Source of the DNA: Microbacterium sp. SORGH_AS_0969
GTDB lineage: Bacteria > Actinomycetota > Actinomycetes > Actinomycetales > Microbacteriaceae
Assembly: GCF_030818255.1 (NCBI RefSeq)
Contig: NZ_JAUTAG010000001.1
Span: 1,550,001-1,614,000, forward strand
DNA length: 64,000 bases
Direction of reading: 5' to 3'
The notes under the pieces were generated by a model that ran no database searches, had not been told where the DNA came from, and saw only the letters and a program-made list of their open reading frames with translations. Position numbers and translations under genes: made by a program. Below are positions 26,690 through 34,874 of the stretch, piece by piece (position 1 is the stretch's first letter; each line of letters opens with the position of its first letter).

Positions 26690-27160
26690 GCCGTCCGGCG
26701 GAGTTCGTGTCGGTGCCCGCCTCGAGGTGCTCGCGTGCTGTGCCGTGCGGCGGAGTTCGGGGGTGACACGCCGGTCCGGGGCGGCTGTGGGTCGGTGTGT
26801 CGTTACGGAGTCCGCGTGACGGCGCGGTGTGGTCGGCCGTCGTGCGCTGTGCCGTCCGGCGGAGTTCGTCGGCGACACGCCGCCCCGGGGCGTCTGCCAC
26901 CCGGTGTGTCGTTACGGAGTCCGCGTGAGGGCACGGTGTGGTCGGCCGTCGTGTGCTGTGCCGTCCGGCGGAGTTCGTGGGTGACACGCCGGTCCGGGGC
27001 GTCTGCCACCCGGTGTGTCGTTACGGAGTCCGCGTGACGGCACGGTGGCTGGGGTCGGCGCTGGGCGGCCGTCCGGCGGAGTTCGTCGGCGGCACGCCGG
27101 TCCGGGGCGCCCGCTCGTCGGCGTGTCGGCACGAACTCCGAATGACGGCGCACCGCCGGG
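26690..27160. repeat. 109-bp tandem repeat array
   Basis: Complete units start at 26801, 26910 and 27019 with an exact 109-bp period, preceded by a more diverged unit from about 26692. Each unit carries GGCGGAGTTCGTSGGYGACACGCC and GTTACGGAGTCCGCGTGACGG, related to the 138-bp array at the left edge and to 15.95 kb. The 617-nt gap at 26564-27180 contains no convincing gene. Confidence 0.9.
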
Positions 27161-27180
27161 GCGAACCCGCGGCGCGGGCT

Positions 27181-27816
27181 TCAGCGCGTCAGCCAGACCG
27201 ACTCTGCCGCTCCGGCGGGCAGCTCGACGTCGACGCCGTCCGCGCGCACCGTCGACTCCGAGACCACCTCGAGCTCGTGCCCCACGTCGATGCCGCGCTC
27301 GACGAGCGCCCGGAGCAGCTCGGGGTCGCGGTCGCTCACCCTCAGCACGCGCCCCGCGTGACCGGGCACCGCGGCCGACAGCAGCACGAAAGGTTCGCGC
27401 TCGACCGAGCCGGTGGCATCCGGGATCGCATCGCCGTGCGGGTCGAAGCGGGGTCGACCGAGGCGGGCGTCGATGCCCTCGAGCAGGCGGTCGCTCAGGG
27501 CGTGCTCGAGCACCTCGGCCTCGTCGTGCACTTCGTCCCAGGCGTATCCGAACTCGCGGACGAGCCACGTCTCGATGAGGCGGTGCCGACGGATGACACC
27601 CGCAGCCCGGCGTTGCCCGGCCGGGGTGAGCGACACGGGGCCGTAGGGGCGGTGCGTCACGAGTCCCTGCGCGGCGAGCTTCTTCACCATCTCGGTCACG
27701 CTTGAGGGGGCGAGCCCGAGGACGGCGGCGAGCTGCGACGGGGTGATCGGGTCGTTCTGCCACTCGGTGTGGTGGTAGATCGCCTTGAGATAGTCGTCGG
27801 CTACGGGCGATTCCAC
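27181..27816 (-). CDS. mntR: DtxR/MntR-family metalloregulator
   Basis: A 211-residue metal-dependent repressor. The winged HTH is ITPSQLAAVLGLAPSSVTEMVKKLAAQGLVTHRPYGPVSLTPAG. The dimerisation/metal domain has HRLIETWLVREFGYAWDEVHDEAEVLEHALSDRLLEGID, including the His/Glu/Asp ligands of the family, and a C-terminal FeoA/SH3-like part follows. The gene lies 10 nt after mntH, pointing to Mn2+ (possibly Fe2+). Its GTG has a TAGGCT -10 ending 7 nt upstream that includes the mntH stop codon, so it may also be transcribed alone. It should act on the boxes at 29096 and 29122. Confidence 0.9.
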   Translation of the reverse strand: MESPVADDYLKAIYHHTEWQNDPITPSQLAAVLGLAPSSVTEMVKKLAAQGLVTHRPYGPVSLTPAGQRRAAGVIRRHRLIETWLVREFGYAWDEVHDEAEVLEHALSDRLLEGIDARLGRPRFDPHGDAIPDATGSVEREPFVLLSAAVPGHAGRVLRVSDRDPELLRALVERGIDVGHELEVVSESTVRADGVDVELPAGAAESVWLTR

Positions 27817-27823
27817 GCCGGCC

Positions 27824-27829
27824 AGCCTA
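27824..27829 (-). promoter_or_regulatory. -10 (TAGGCT), internal promoter for mntR
   Basis: Minus-strand hexamer ending 7 nt before the mntR GTG; its TAG is the mntH stop codon. Confidence 0.4.
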
Positions 27830-29104
27830 TCCGCCGGTGAAGACGAGCCACAGGAGCACGGCGTTCAGCGCGATGAGGAAGACCGCCGCGGCGATGCCGG
27901 CCGCGGTCGTGATCGCGCGGTTGCGATAGTCGCCGAGGAGGTCGCGTCGGGCCGTCAGGGCGACGAGCGGAACGAGGGCGAACGGGATGCCGAACGACAA
28001 CACCACCTGGCTCAGCACCAGCGCGAGCGTCGGGTCGACGCCGACCGCGAGGATCGCCAGGGCCGGGACGAGCGTCACGAGACGGCGCGCGAGCAGCGAG
28101 ACACGGACGCGCAGGAGGCCGTGCATGATCTCCGCTCCCGCGTAGGCGCCGACCGAGGTCGACGCCAGCCCGCTGGCGAGGAGCCCGACCGCGAACATCG
28201 TCGCCACCAGCGGACCGAGCCCGTCGCGGAGCGCCGCGTACGCGCCCTCGAGACTATCGGTGCCCTCCACCCCGGCGAGGTTCGCCGCGGCCAGCAGCAG
28301 GATCGCGAGGTTCACGGTCCCCGCGACGGCCAGGGCGATCGTGACGTCCCATCGCGTGGCACGCAGCAGGCGCCGGGTCGAGATCCCTCGGGCATCCTCG
28401 AGGCCCGCAGCCTCGGTCGGTGCGTCCGGTGCGAAGCGGTCCCGGCTGAGCGCCGAGTGCGCGTAGATCGCATGCGGCATGATCGTCGCGCCGAGGATCG
28501 ACGCGGCCAGCAGCACCGAGTTCGTCCCCTCGAATCGCGGCATCAGACCGGCGACGACGCCGCTCGCGTCGGGAGGAGCGAAGAAGAGGCCGAAGGTGAA
28601 GCCGATCGCGATCATCACCAGCAGGCCGATCAGCACGGTCTCGAACGCGCGGGCGCCGCGGCGCGATTGCACGACGAGCAGGAGCATCGAGACGACGCCC
28701 GTGATCGCCCCTCCCCAGACGAGGGGGATGCCGAACAGCAGGTGCAGAGCCACGGCACCGCCGATCACCTCGGCGACATCCGTGGCCATCGCCACGAGTT
28801 CGGCTTGGAGCCAGTACGCGCGCCGCGCCCAGCGGCGGTCGAGTCGGCGCCCCAGGATCTGCGGGAGGCTCTCGCCCGTGACGATGCCGAGCTTGGCCGA
28901 CAGGTACTGGATGAGCCAGGCCATCACGTTGCCGAGCACGACGACCCACACGAGCAGGTAGCCGAAGCTCGCCCCCGCGGTCATGTTGCTGGCGACGTTG
29001 CCGGGGTCGAGGTAGGCGACGCCGGCCACCATGGCGGGTCCGAGGAGCCATGCGGCCCGGCCCGGCGCGCGTCGGCGGTCGATCACCTCGGCATTTTTCG
29101 GCAT
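27827..29104 (-). CDS. mntH: NRAMP-family Mn2+/divalent metal transporter
   Basis: A 425-residue, 11-helix proton-coupled metal importer. The metal-site motif in TM1 is YLDPGNVASNMTAG, and the TM6 motif is TIMPHAIYAHSAL (MPH). ATDVAEVIGGAVAL and GESLPQILGRRLDRRWAR are also typical. It imports Mn2+ (and other divalent ions) across the cytoplasmic membrane. A TAACAT -10 ends 6 nt before the ATG and there is no Shine-Dalgarno, implying a leaderless mRNA. Two related palindromes flank this promoter, so repression by the adjacent MntR is likely. Confidence 0.92.
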   Translation of the reverse strand: MPKNAEVIDRRRAPGRAAWLLGPAMVAGVAYLDPGNVASNMTAGASFGYLLVWVVVLGNVMAWLIQYLSAKLGIVTGESLPQILGRRLDRRWARRAYWLQAELVAMATDVAEVIGGAVALHLLFGIPLVWGGAITGVVSMLLLVVQSRRGARAFETVLIGLLVMIAIGFTFGLFFAPPDASGVVAGLMPRFEGTNSVLLAASILGATIMPHAIYAHSALSRDRFAPDAPTEAAGLEDARGISTRRLLRATRWDVTIALAVAGTVNLAILLLAAANLAGVEGTDSLEGAYAALRDGLGPLVATMFAVGLLASGLASTSVGAYAGAEIMHGLLRVRVSLLARRLVTLVPALAILAVGVDPTLALVLSQVVLSFGIPFALVPLVALTARRDLLGDYRNRAITTAAGIAAAVFLIALNAVLLWLVFTGG

Positions 29105-29111
29105 CCCGAAA
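29096..29111 (-). promoter_or_regulatory. Putative MntR box 1 (overlaps mntH start)
   Basis: TTTCGG-N4-CCGAAA, a perfect 6-bp inverted repeat across the mntH start codon and expected transcription start. Confidence 0.6.
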
Positions 29112-29116
29112 TGTTA
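29111..29116 (-). promoter_or_regulatory. -10 (TAACAT), leaderless mntH
   Basis: Minus-strand hexamer ending 6 nt before the mntH ATG, sitting between the two palindromes. Confidence 0.5.
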
Positions 29117-29121
29117 CTTAT

Positions 29122-29139
29122 TTTTCGGCCATCCGAAAA
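29122..29139 (-). promoter_or_regulatory. Putative MntR box 2
   Basis: TTTTCGG-N4-CCGAAAA, a perfect 7-bp inverted repeat 10 nt upstream of box 1, in the -10/-35 interval of mntH. It also lies in front of the divergent methyltransferase gene. Confidence 0.65.
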
Positions 29140-29162
29140 GGAGGTCGATGATCCAGCCCGGG

Positions 29163-29168
29163 TAGCCT
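29163..29168 (+). promoter_or_regulatory. -10 (TAGCCT), leaderless methyltransferase
   Basis: The hexamer ends 6 nt before the GTG at 29175. Confidence 0.5.
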
Positions 29169-29174
29169 GATGCG

Positions 29175-29864
29175 GTGACGGATGCCGACGAGCCCACGCC
29201 GGCGCCGGAGAGCGCGGCCGAGACCGACCCGACGGATGCCACGCGCTCCGCGCCCGAGTCGGCGGACGCTCCCACCCACGGAGTCGGTCCCTGGGCGGGG
29301 GAGTGGCCCGACGATCCGCGCTACGACCCGGAGCTCCTCGCCGAGGGCGACCGTCGCAACGTCGTCGACGAGTACCGCTACTGGTCGATGGAGGCGATCG
29401 TCGCGGACCTCGACACGAAGCGGCATCCGTTCCACGTCGCGATCGAGAACTGGCAGCACGACCTCAACATCGGCTCGATCGTCCGCAGCGCGAACGCCTT
29501 CCTCGCGGCCGAGGTCCACATCATCGGCAAGCGCCGCTGGAATCGACGCGGCGCGATGGTGACCGACCGCTACCAGCACGTGCGTCACCACGAGGACGTC
29601 GATGCGTTCACCACGTGGGCGCGGGATGCCGGACTCCCCGTGATCGCGATCGACAACGTCGACGGATCGGTTCCCGTCGACCGTGCCGACCTCCCGGAGG
29701 CCTGCGTGCTGCTCTTCGGGCAGGAGGGGCCGGGGCTTTCTGCCGAGGCGCTGGCCGCGGCATCCGCCGTCGTCGAGATCACCCAGTACGGGTCGACCCG
29801 CTCGATCAACGCGGCTTCGGCCGCCGCCGTCGTCATGTACGAGTGGTGTCGCCGCTGGGCGTGA
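29175..29864 (+). CDS. TrmH/SpoU-family RNA 2'-O-methyltransferase
   Basis: A 229-residue SPOUT enzyme that should methylate a ribose in tRNA or rRNA using S-adenosylmethionine. The knot motifs are LNIGSIVRSANAF (motif 1), CVLLFGQEGPGLS (motif 2) and ITQYGSTRSINAASAAAVVMYEW (motif 3). The first 40 residues are an acidic Ala/Pro/Thr-rich, probably disordered extension. The GTG start has a TAGCCT -10 6 nt upstream. It is divergent from mntH, sharing a 70-nt promoter region. The target nucleotide is unknown. Confidence 0.9.
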   Translation: MTDADEPTPAPESAAETDPTDATRSAPESADAPTHGVGPWAGEWPDDPRYDPELLAEGDRRNVVDEYRYWSMEAIVADLDTKRHPFHVAIENWQHDLNIGSIVRSANAFLAAEVHIIGKRRWNRRGAMVTDRYQHVRHHEDVDAFTTWARDAGLPVIAIDNVDGSVPVDRADLPEACVLLFGQEGPGLSAEALAAASAVVEITQYGSTRSINAASAAAVVMYEWCRRWA

Positions 29865-29880
29865 CGCGTCCTGTGGCGCC

Positions 29881-29936
29881 CAGCGTGTGCCGCCCAGCGC
29901 GTGACGCTCAGCGTGTGACGCTCAGCGTGTGACGAC
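29881..29936. repeat. 14-bp tandem repeat, four copies
   Basis: Four consecutive units starting CAGCGYGTG (29881, 29895, 29909, 29923), period exactly 14, with few substitutions. They start 16 nt after the methyltransferase stop. Confidence 0.85.
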
Positions 29937-30120
29937 GTCCCGACACCTGGGGTCTTTGTCGGTAACAGTCTTCCGCGGGACGGTTGACGGCTGTTGACTG
30001 TCGTCGCGACGATGCGGCGAGGCGGATGCGTCCCGCCGCGCTTCTCGCAGACCTGCTCTTCTCCGGTGGCAGCCGGGGTGGAGCGCGCCGATCGAATCAC
30101 ACACCTGGGAAGGAACGATC

Positions 30121-31365
30121 ATGACGATCACGGATTCAACGACGACAGGCCTCGCGGACCGCTGGCGGGACGCAACCACTCCCGACACTAGCGCCGGGTG
30201 GATCGAGCGGGCTCGCGAGGTGGCCGACATCCTCGCGGTGGATGCCGTCGAGCGCGACCGCGCCAACGCCACCCCGCGCGCCGAGGTCGATCTGCTCAAG
30301 GCGTCCGGCCTGGTCACCCTGCTCGGACCCCGCGAGCACGGCGGTGCCGGCGAGAGCTGGGACACGGCCTACAAGGTCATCCGCGCGGTGGCCCGCGGCG
30401 ACGGCTCGATCGGACAGCTCCTGGGCTACCACTACCTGTGGGCGTGGGCGGCCCGGCTGGTGGCGACCGACGCGCAGATCGCCGCGGTCGAGGAGCTGTA
30501 CACCACGAACACGTACTTCTTCGGTGGTGCGGTGAACCCTCGCGACTCCGACCTCACGATCCGCGAAGAGGGCGACGAGCTCGTCTTCTCGGGGCGCAAG
30601 TCGTTCTCCACCGGCGGCAGCGTCGCCGACCTCACCGTGCTGGAGGGTGTGCTCGAGGGCACGGACACGCACGTCTTCGCGATCGTGCCGACCGCGCAAG
30701 AGGGCATCGTCTTCGCGGGCGACTGGGACAACCTGGGCCAGCGTCTGACCGAATCGGGCTCGGTTGAGATCCGCGACGTGCGCGTGCCCTGGTCGGATGC
30801 CGCCGGCTTCGTCGACAAGCAGTTCCAGCCGCTCGTCTACAACACCCTCAACGTGCCGGCGATCCAGCTCGTCTTCGCCAACTTCTACCTCGGCATCGCC
30901 CAGGGCGCCCTCGAGACCGCCTCGGCCTACACGCGCGAGCGCACCCGGCCGTGGCCCTACGGAGGCGACGACAAGCAGCGCGCGACGGAGGAGTGGTACC
31001 TGCTCGAGGGCTACGGGACGCTGCAGTCGAAACTCTGGGCCGACGAAGCGCTGCTCGACGCGGTGGGTGCCGAGATCAGCGCCGTGCTGCACGCCCCGCG
31101 CGAAGAGCTGACCGAGCGGCACCGTGGCGAGATCGCGGTGCGCATCGCCGCGGGCAAGCTCCGCATCGTCGACGATGGCCTCGAAGTGGCATCCAAGATC
31201 TTCGAGCTGACCGGTGCGCGCGCCACGGCCAACTCCGTGGGCCTCGACATCTTCTGGCGGAACCTCCGCACGCACAGCCTGCACGACCCGATCGCCTACA
31301 AGAAGCGAGAGGTCGGCGAGTACGTGCTGCTGAACCAGATTCCGGTTCCCACCTGGTACACGTGA
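30121..31365 (+). CDS. DszC/SfnB-like acyl-CoA-dehydrogenase-fold flavin monooxygenase
   Basis: A 414-residue acyl-CoA-dehydrogenase-fold protein. It resembles the reduced-flavin monooxygenases of sulfur-compound use (DszC, SfnB): LLGPREHGGAGESWDTAYKVIRAVARGDGSIGQLLGYHYLW, an FGGAVNP strand, FSGRKSFSTGGSVADL, and a C-terminal SVGLDIFWRNLRTHSLHDPIAYKKREVGEYVL. The R-x-x-H-x-x-D-P ending is typical of that subgroup. It lacks the catalytic Glu of true acyl-CoA dehydrogenases in its usual context. AAGGAAC precedes the ATG. No flavin reductase or transporter is adjacent, so the sulfonate or aromatic substrate is open. Confidence 0.8.
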   Translation: MTITDSTTTGLADRWRDATTPDTSAGWIERAREVADILAVDAVERDRANATPRAEVDLLKASGLVTLLGPREHGGAGESWDTAYKVIRAVARGDGSIGQLLGYHYLWAWAARLVATDAQIAAVEELYTTNTYFFGGAVNPRDSDLTIREEGDELVFSGRKSFSTGGSVADLTVLEGVLEGTDTHVFAIVPTAQEGIVFAGDWDNLGQRLTESGSVEIRDVRVPWSDAAGFVDKQFQPLVYNTLNVPAIQLVFANFYLGIAQGALETASAYTRERTRPWPYGGDDKQRATEEWYLLEGYGTLQSKLWADEALLDAVGAEISAVLHAPREELTERHRGEIAVRIAAGKLRIVDDGLEVASKIFELTGARATANSVGLDIFWRNLRTHSLHDPIAYKKREVGEYVLLNQIPVPTWYT

Positions 31366-31387
31366 GCAGTCGGCGGCGGGCGGTTGG

Positions 31388-32716
31388 TCAGTCGCCCGCC
31401 GTCGTCCATGCGTGTCCGCGCACGCGGAGACCGAGCGTGACGACCCGGGCGAGCAGGTAGACACCGAAGAACGCGGCCGACAGCCACGCGAGACCCGCCG
31501 CGCCTCCGCCTGCCCACAGGGCGACCGCCGCGAGGGCCGGCGTGTACGGGACGAGGTTGAGCACGCCCGCGAGTGCGAGGTACCGCGCGTCTCCGGCGCC
31601 GATGAGCACGCCGTCGAGCACGAACACGACCGCCGCGAGCGGTTGCGCGGCGGCGAGCACGAGCAGCGCCGGCTGAATCAGCGCGCCGACCGCGGGGTCG
31701 CCGGTGAACACGATCCCGACCACGCCGGACGCGGCGGCGATCAGGATGCCGACCGCGACGCCGAACCACACTCCCCACGCGACCGTGCGCTGCAGCACGC
31801 GGCGCACGGTCGCGAGGTGACCGGCCCCGAGACCCGCACCGATCAGGGCTTGAGCGGCGATGGCCAGGGCGTCGAGAGCGAAGGCCGCCGTGGAGAAGAT
31901 CGTGAACGCGATCTGCCACCCCGCGAGCTCGGCCGATCCCAGCTGCGTGGCGACGGCGACCGTCGCGAGGAAGGCCGCGCGCAGGCTCAGCGTGCGCAGG
32001 AACAGCCACCCGCCCGAGCGTGCGGTGCCACCGAGGCCGGAGCGCTCCGGACGGAGGGATGCCGTGTGCCGGCGCGCGAGCCGGCCCACCACGACCACGT
32101 ACGCACCGACCATCGCCCATTGCGCGATCACGGTACCCACCGCCGAACCCGCGATCCCCCAGCCGAATCCATAGATGAAGACGGCGTTGAGAGCCGCGTT
32201 GGCCGCGAACCCGACGCCCGCGATCCACAGCGGGGTCACGGTGTTCTGCAGCCCCCGCAACAGGCCCGTCGCCGCGAAGACGATGAGCATCGCGGGGAGG
32301 CCCCACATCGAGATCGACAGGTAGACGCGGGCGTTCTCGGCGACGTCGGGAGCGGCGCCGAAGGCATCGACGACCGCCGGGGTGGACCACACGCCGGCGA
32401 GGGCCAGGACGGCACCCAGAGTGAGCGCGATCCACATGCCGTCGATCCCGACCGAGACCGCGCGCCCGACCTCGCCGGCCCCGAAGCGTCGCGCCACCGC
32501 GGGTGTGGTGGAGTACGCGAGGAACACCATCAGGCCGACGATGGTGTGCAGAACCGCCCCGGCGATCCCGAGCCCCGCGAGCGGGGCGACGCCGAGGTGC
32601 CCGACCATGGCTGCGTCGACGATGAGGAAGAGCGGCTCGGCGATGAGCGCGCCGAGCGCCGGGATGGCCAGCCGGAGGATCGACCGGTTGAGCGTCTCGG
32701 GCGGTCGCGTGGTCAC
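31388..32716 (-). CDS. MATE-family efflux transporter (DinF-like)
   Basis: A 442-residue, 12-helix multidrug/organic-cation exporter: LNRSILRLAIPALGALIAEPLFLIVDAAMVGHLG (TM1), FLAYSTTPAVARRFGAGE, TGLLRGLQNTVTPLWIAGVGFAANAALNAVFIYGFGWGIAGSAVGTVIAQ, and a C-terminal half with DALAIAAQALIGAGLGAG. It uses an H+ or Na+ gradient. The start is the GTG at 32716 with a TAGGCT -10 6 nt upstream. It is divergent from the M13 peptidase gene. Confidence 0.9.
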   Translation of the reverse strand: MTTRPPETLNRSILRLAIPALGALIAEPLFLIVDAAMVGHLGVAPLAGLGIAGAVLHTIVGLMVFLAYSTTPAVARRFGAGEVGRAVSVGIDGMWIALTLGAVLALAGVWSTPAVVDAFGAAPDVAENARVYLSISMWGLPAMLIVFAATGLLRGLQNTVTPLWIAGVGFAANAALNAVFIYGFGWGIAGSAVGTVIAQWAMVGAYVVVVGRLARRHTASLRPERSGLGGTARSGGWLFLRTLSLRAAFLATVAVATQLGSAELAGWQIAFTIFSTAAFALDALAIAAQALIGAGLGAGHLATVRRVLQRTVAWGVWFGVAVGILIAAASGVVGIVFTGDPAVGALIQPALLVLAAAQPLAAVVFVLDGVLIGAGDARYLALAGVLNLVPYTPALAAVALWAGGGAAGLAWLSAAFFGVYLLARVVTLGLRVRGHAWTTAGD

Positions 32717-32722
32717 GCGTCG

Positions 32723-32728
32723 AGCCTA
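32723..32728 (-). promoter_or_regulatory. -10 (TAGGCT), leaderless MATE
   Basis: Minus-strand hexamer ending 6 nt before the GTG at 32716. Confidence 0.5.
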
Positions 32729-32843
32729 TGGCGACCCACCGACATCGCGCCGGGCGGGGCGTGGGCGCAAGGGCGCGCGCAGCCGCACGCGCCACGGGCG
32801 AGGCAATGTCGGCGTCCCCAGCCCGCACCGAACAACGGGGATT

Positions 32844-32849
32844 TATCCT
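32844..32849 (+). promoter_or_regulatory. -10 (TATCCT), leaderless M13 peptidase
   Basis: The hexamer ends 6 nt before the ATG at 32856. Confidence 0.5.
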
Positions 32850-32855
32850 GGCTGA

Positions 32856-34832
32856 ATGACCGAGACCCCCCGTTCCGGCCTCGCGCTCGACGAACTGAGC
32901 GACGAGATCCGCCCGCAGGACGACCTGTTCCGCCACGTCAACGGCCGCTGGCTCGAGCGCACCGAGATCCCCGAAGACAAGGCGCGCTGGGGCGCCTTCC
33001 ACCTGATCGCCGAGCAGGCCGAGAAGGATGTCCGCGCGATCGTCGAGGAGTCGCAGCAGGCCGAGCCGGGCACCGAGGCCCGCAAGATCGGCGATCTGTT
33101 CGCGAGCTTCATGGACACCGCCCGCATCGACGAGCTCGGCCGGACGCCGATCGAGGAGCAGCTGCGACGGGTCGACGAGGTGCACGACGTCGCCGGGCTC
33201 CTGCGGCTCACGGGCGAGTTCGAGCGCGAGGGCATGAGCGGTCTGATCGCCCTCTTCGTCGAGCCCGACCCGGGCGACCCGACGCGGTACGTCCCGGTCC
33301 TCTACCAGGGCGGCCTCTCGATGCCCGACGAGAGCTACTACCGTCTCGACAACTTCGCCGACACGCGCGACGCCTACCGCGCGCACATCGAGCGCATCCT
33401 CGACCTCGCGGGCGTCGCCGATGCTGCCGATGACGCCGCGCGGGTCTTCGCCCTCGAGACCGAGATCGCGACCCACCACTGGTCGCGCGAAGACAGCCGC
33501 GACGCGGTCAAGACCTACAACCTGAAGTCGTGGGACGACACCGTCGCGCTCGCCGGCATCGACCTTGCGGCGTGGCGGGCGGGCGTCGCCCCCGGCCGCG
33601 AGGACGCGCTCGCCGAGGTCGTCGTCTACCAGCCGAGCTTCGTCGAGTCCCTCGGCGAACTGCTCGTCGCGGAACGCCTCGACGACTGGAAGGCCTGGCT
33701 GCGCTTCAAGGTGGTGCACTCCGCGGCGGCGTTCCTGCCCGATGCCTTCGTCGCCGAGAACTTCTCGTTCTACGGCACCCAGCTCACGGGTGTTCCCGTG
33801 AACCGCGAGCGGTGGAAGCGCGGCGTGAGCCTCGCGGAGGCCGCTCTGGGCGAGGCGATCGGCAAGGTCTACGTCGAACGGCACTTCCCGCCGGCAGCGA
33901 AGGAGGCCATGGACGGTCTCGTCGCGCACCTCATCGAGGCCTACCGTCGCTCGATCCGCTCGCTCGAGTGGATGACCGCCGAAACGCGCGAGCGCGCGCT
34001 CGCGAAGCTCGACGCCTTCACGCCGAAGATCGGCTACCCCGTGCGCTGGAAGGACTACGGCGACCTCGAGATCTCCGCCGACGACCTCATCGGAAACGTC
34101 CGCCGGGCCAACGTCTGGGAGCACGACCGGCAGCTCGCGAAGGTCGGCCAGCCGATCGACCGTGACGAGTGGCACATGACGCCGCAGACGGTGAACGCCT
34201 ACTACAACCCGTTGATGAACGAGATCGTCTTCCCCGCGGCGATCCTGCAGTACCCGTTCTTCGACGCCGACCGCGATTCGGCCGCCAACTTCGGCGGGAT
34301 CGGTGCCGTGATCGGTCACGAGATCGGCCACGGCTTCGACGACCAGGGCAGCCGCTTCGACGGCGACGGATCGCTGCGCGACTGGTGGACGGATGCCGAT
34401 CGCGCCGCGTTCGAGGAGCGAACCAAGGCCCTGATCGCCCAGTACGACGCGCTCGTGCCCGAGGGGCTGTCCGAGGAGCACCACGTCAACGGCGCCCTCA
34501 CGATCGGTGAGAACATCGGCGACCTGGGCGGACTCGGCATCGCGATCTCGGCTTACCGGCTCTCGCTCGAAGCCGAGGGGCAGCACCCCGAAGGTCCGGT
34601 CGTGGACGGGCTCAGTGGCATCCAGCGTCTTCTTCTCAGCTGGGCGCAGGTGTGGCAGCAGAAGGGCCGGGATGCCGAGACCATCCGCCTCCTCACGATC
34701 GATCCGCACTCGCCCAACGAGTTCCGCTGCAATCAGATCGTGCGTAACATCGATGCTTTCTACGAGGCGTTCGAGGTGACCGAGGGCGACGCTCTCTGGC
34801 TCGACGCAGACCAGCGCGTCACCATTTGGTGA
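32856..34832 (+). CDS. M13-family (neprilysin/PepO-like) metallopeptidase
   Basis: A 658-residue zinc endopeptidase. The zinc motif HEIGH has His488, Glu489 and His492, with third ligand Glu552 in GENIGDLGG. NAYYNPLMNEIVFPAAILQYPFF is the substrate-binding NAYY motif, and the C-terminus ends ALWLDADQRVTIW. It lacks a signal peptide, so unlike neprilysin it is predicted cytoplasmic, as for bacterial PepO. It degrades small peptides. A TATCCT -10 ends 6 nt before the ATG. Length is normal for the bacterial family. Confidence 0.93.
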   Translation: MTETPRSGLALDELSDEIRPQDDLFRHVNGRWLERTEIPEDKARWGAFHLIAEQAEKDVRAIVEESQQAEPGTEARKIGDLFASFMDTARIDELGRTPIEEQLRRVDEVHDVAGLLRLTGEFEREGMSGLIALFVEPDPGDPTRYVPVLYQGGLSMPDESYYRLDNFADTRDAYRAHIERILDLAGVADAADDAARVFALETEIATHHWSREDSRDAVKTYNLKSWDDTVALAGIDLAAWRAGVAPGREDALAEVVVYQPSFVESLGELLVAERLDDWKAWLRFKVVHSAAAFLPDAFVAENFSFYGTQLTGVPVNRERWKRGVSLAEAALGEAIGKVYVERHFPPAAKEAMDGLVAHLIEAYRRSIRSLEWMTAETRERALAKLDAFTPKIGYPVRWKDYGDLEISADDLIGNVRRANVWEHDRQLAKVGQPIDRDEWHMTPQTVNAYYNPLMNEIVFPAAILQYPFFDADRDSAANFGGIGAVIGHEIGHGFDDQGSRFDGDGSLRDWWTDADRAAFEERTKALIAQYDALVPEGLSEEHHVNGALTIGENIGDLGGLGIAISAYRLSLEAEGQHPEGPVVDGLSGIQRLLLSWAQVWQQKGRDAETIRLLTIDPHSPNEFRCNQIVRNIDAFYEAFEVTEGDALWLDADQRVTIW

Positions 34833-34874
34833 GGCGGAGTTTGTTGCTCTTCTGACCCGGAAGGAGCCACGCTC

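Noticed and set aside
29937..30120. SAM or other riboswitch before the DszC-like gene
   Set aside because: No conserved riboswitch core or terminator/anti-terminator pair is recognisable; only a weak TTGAC-type promoter and a Shine-Dalgarno.
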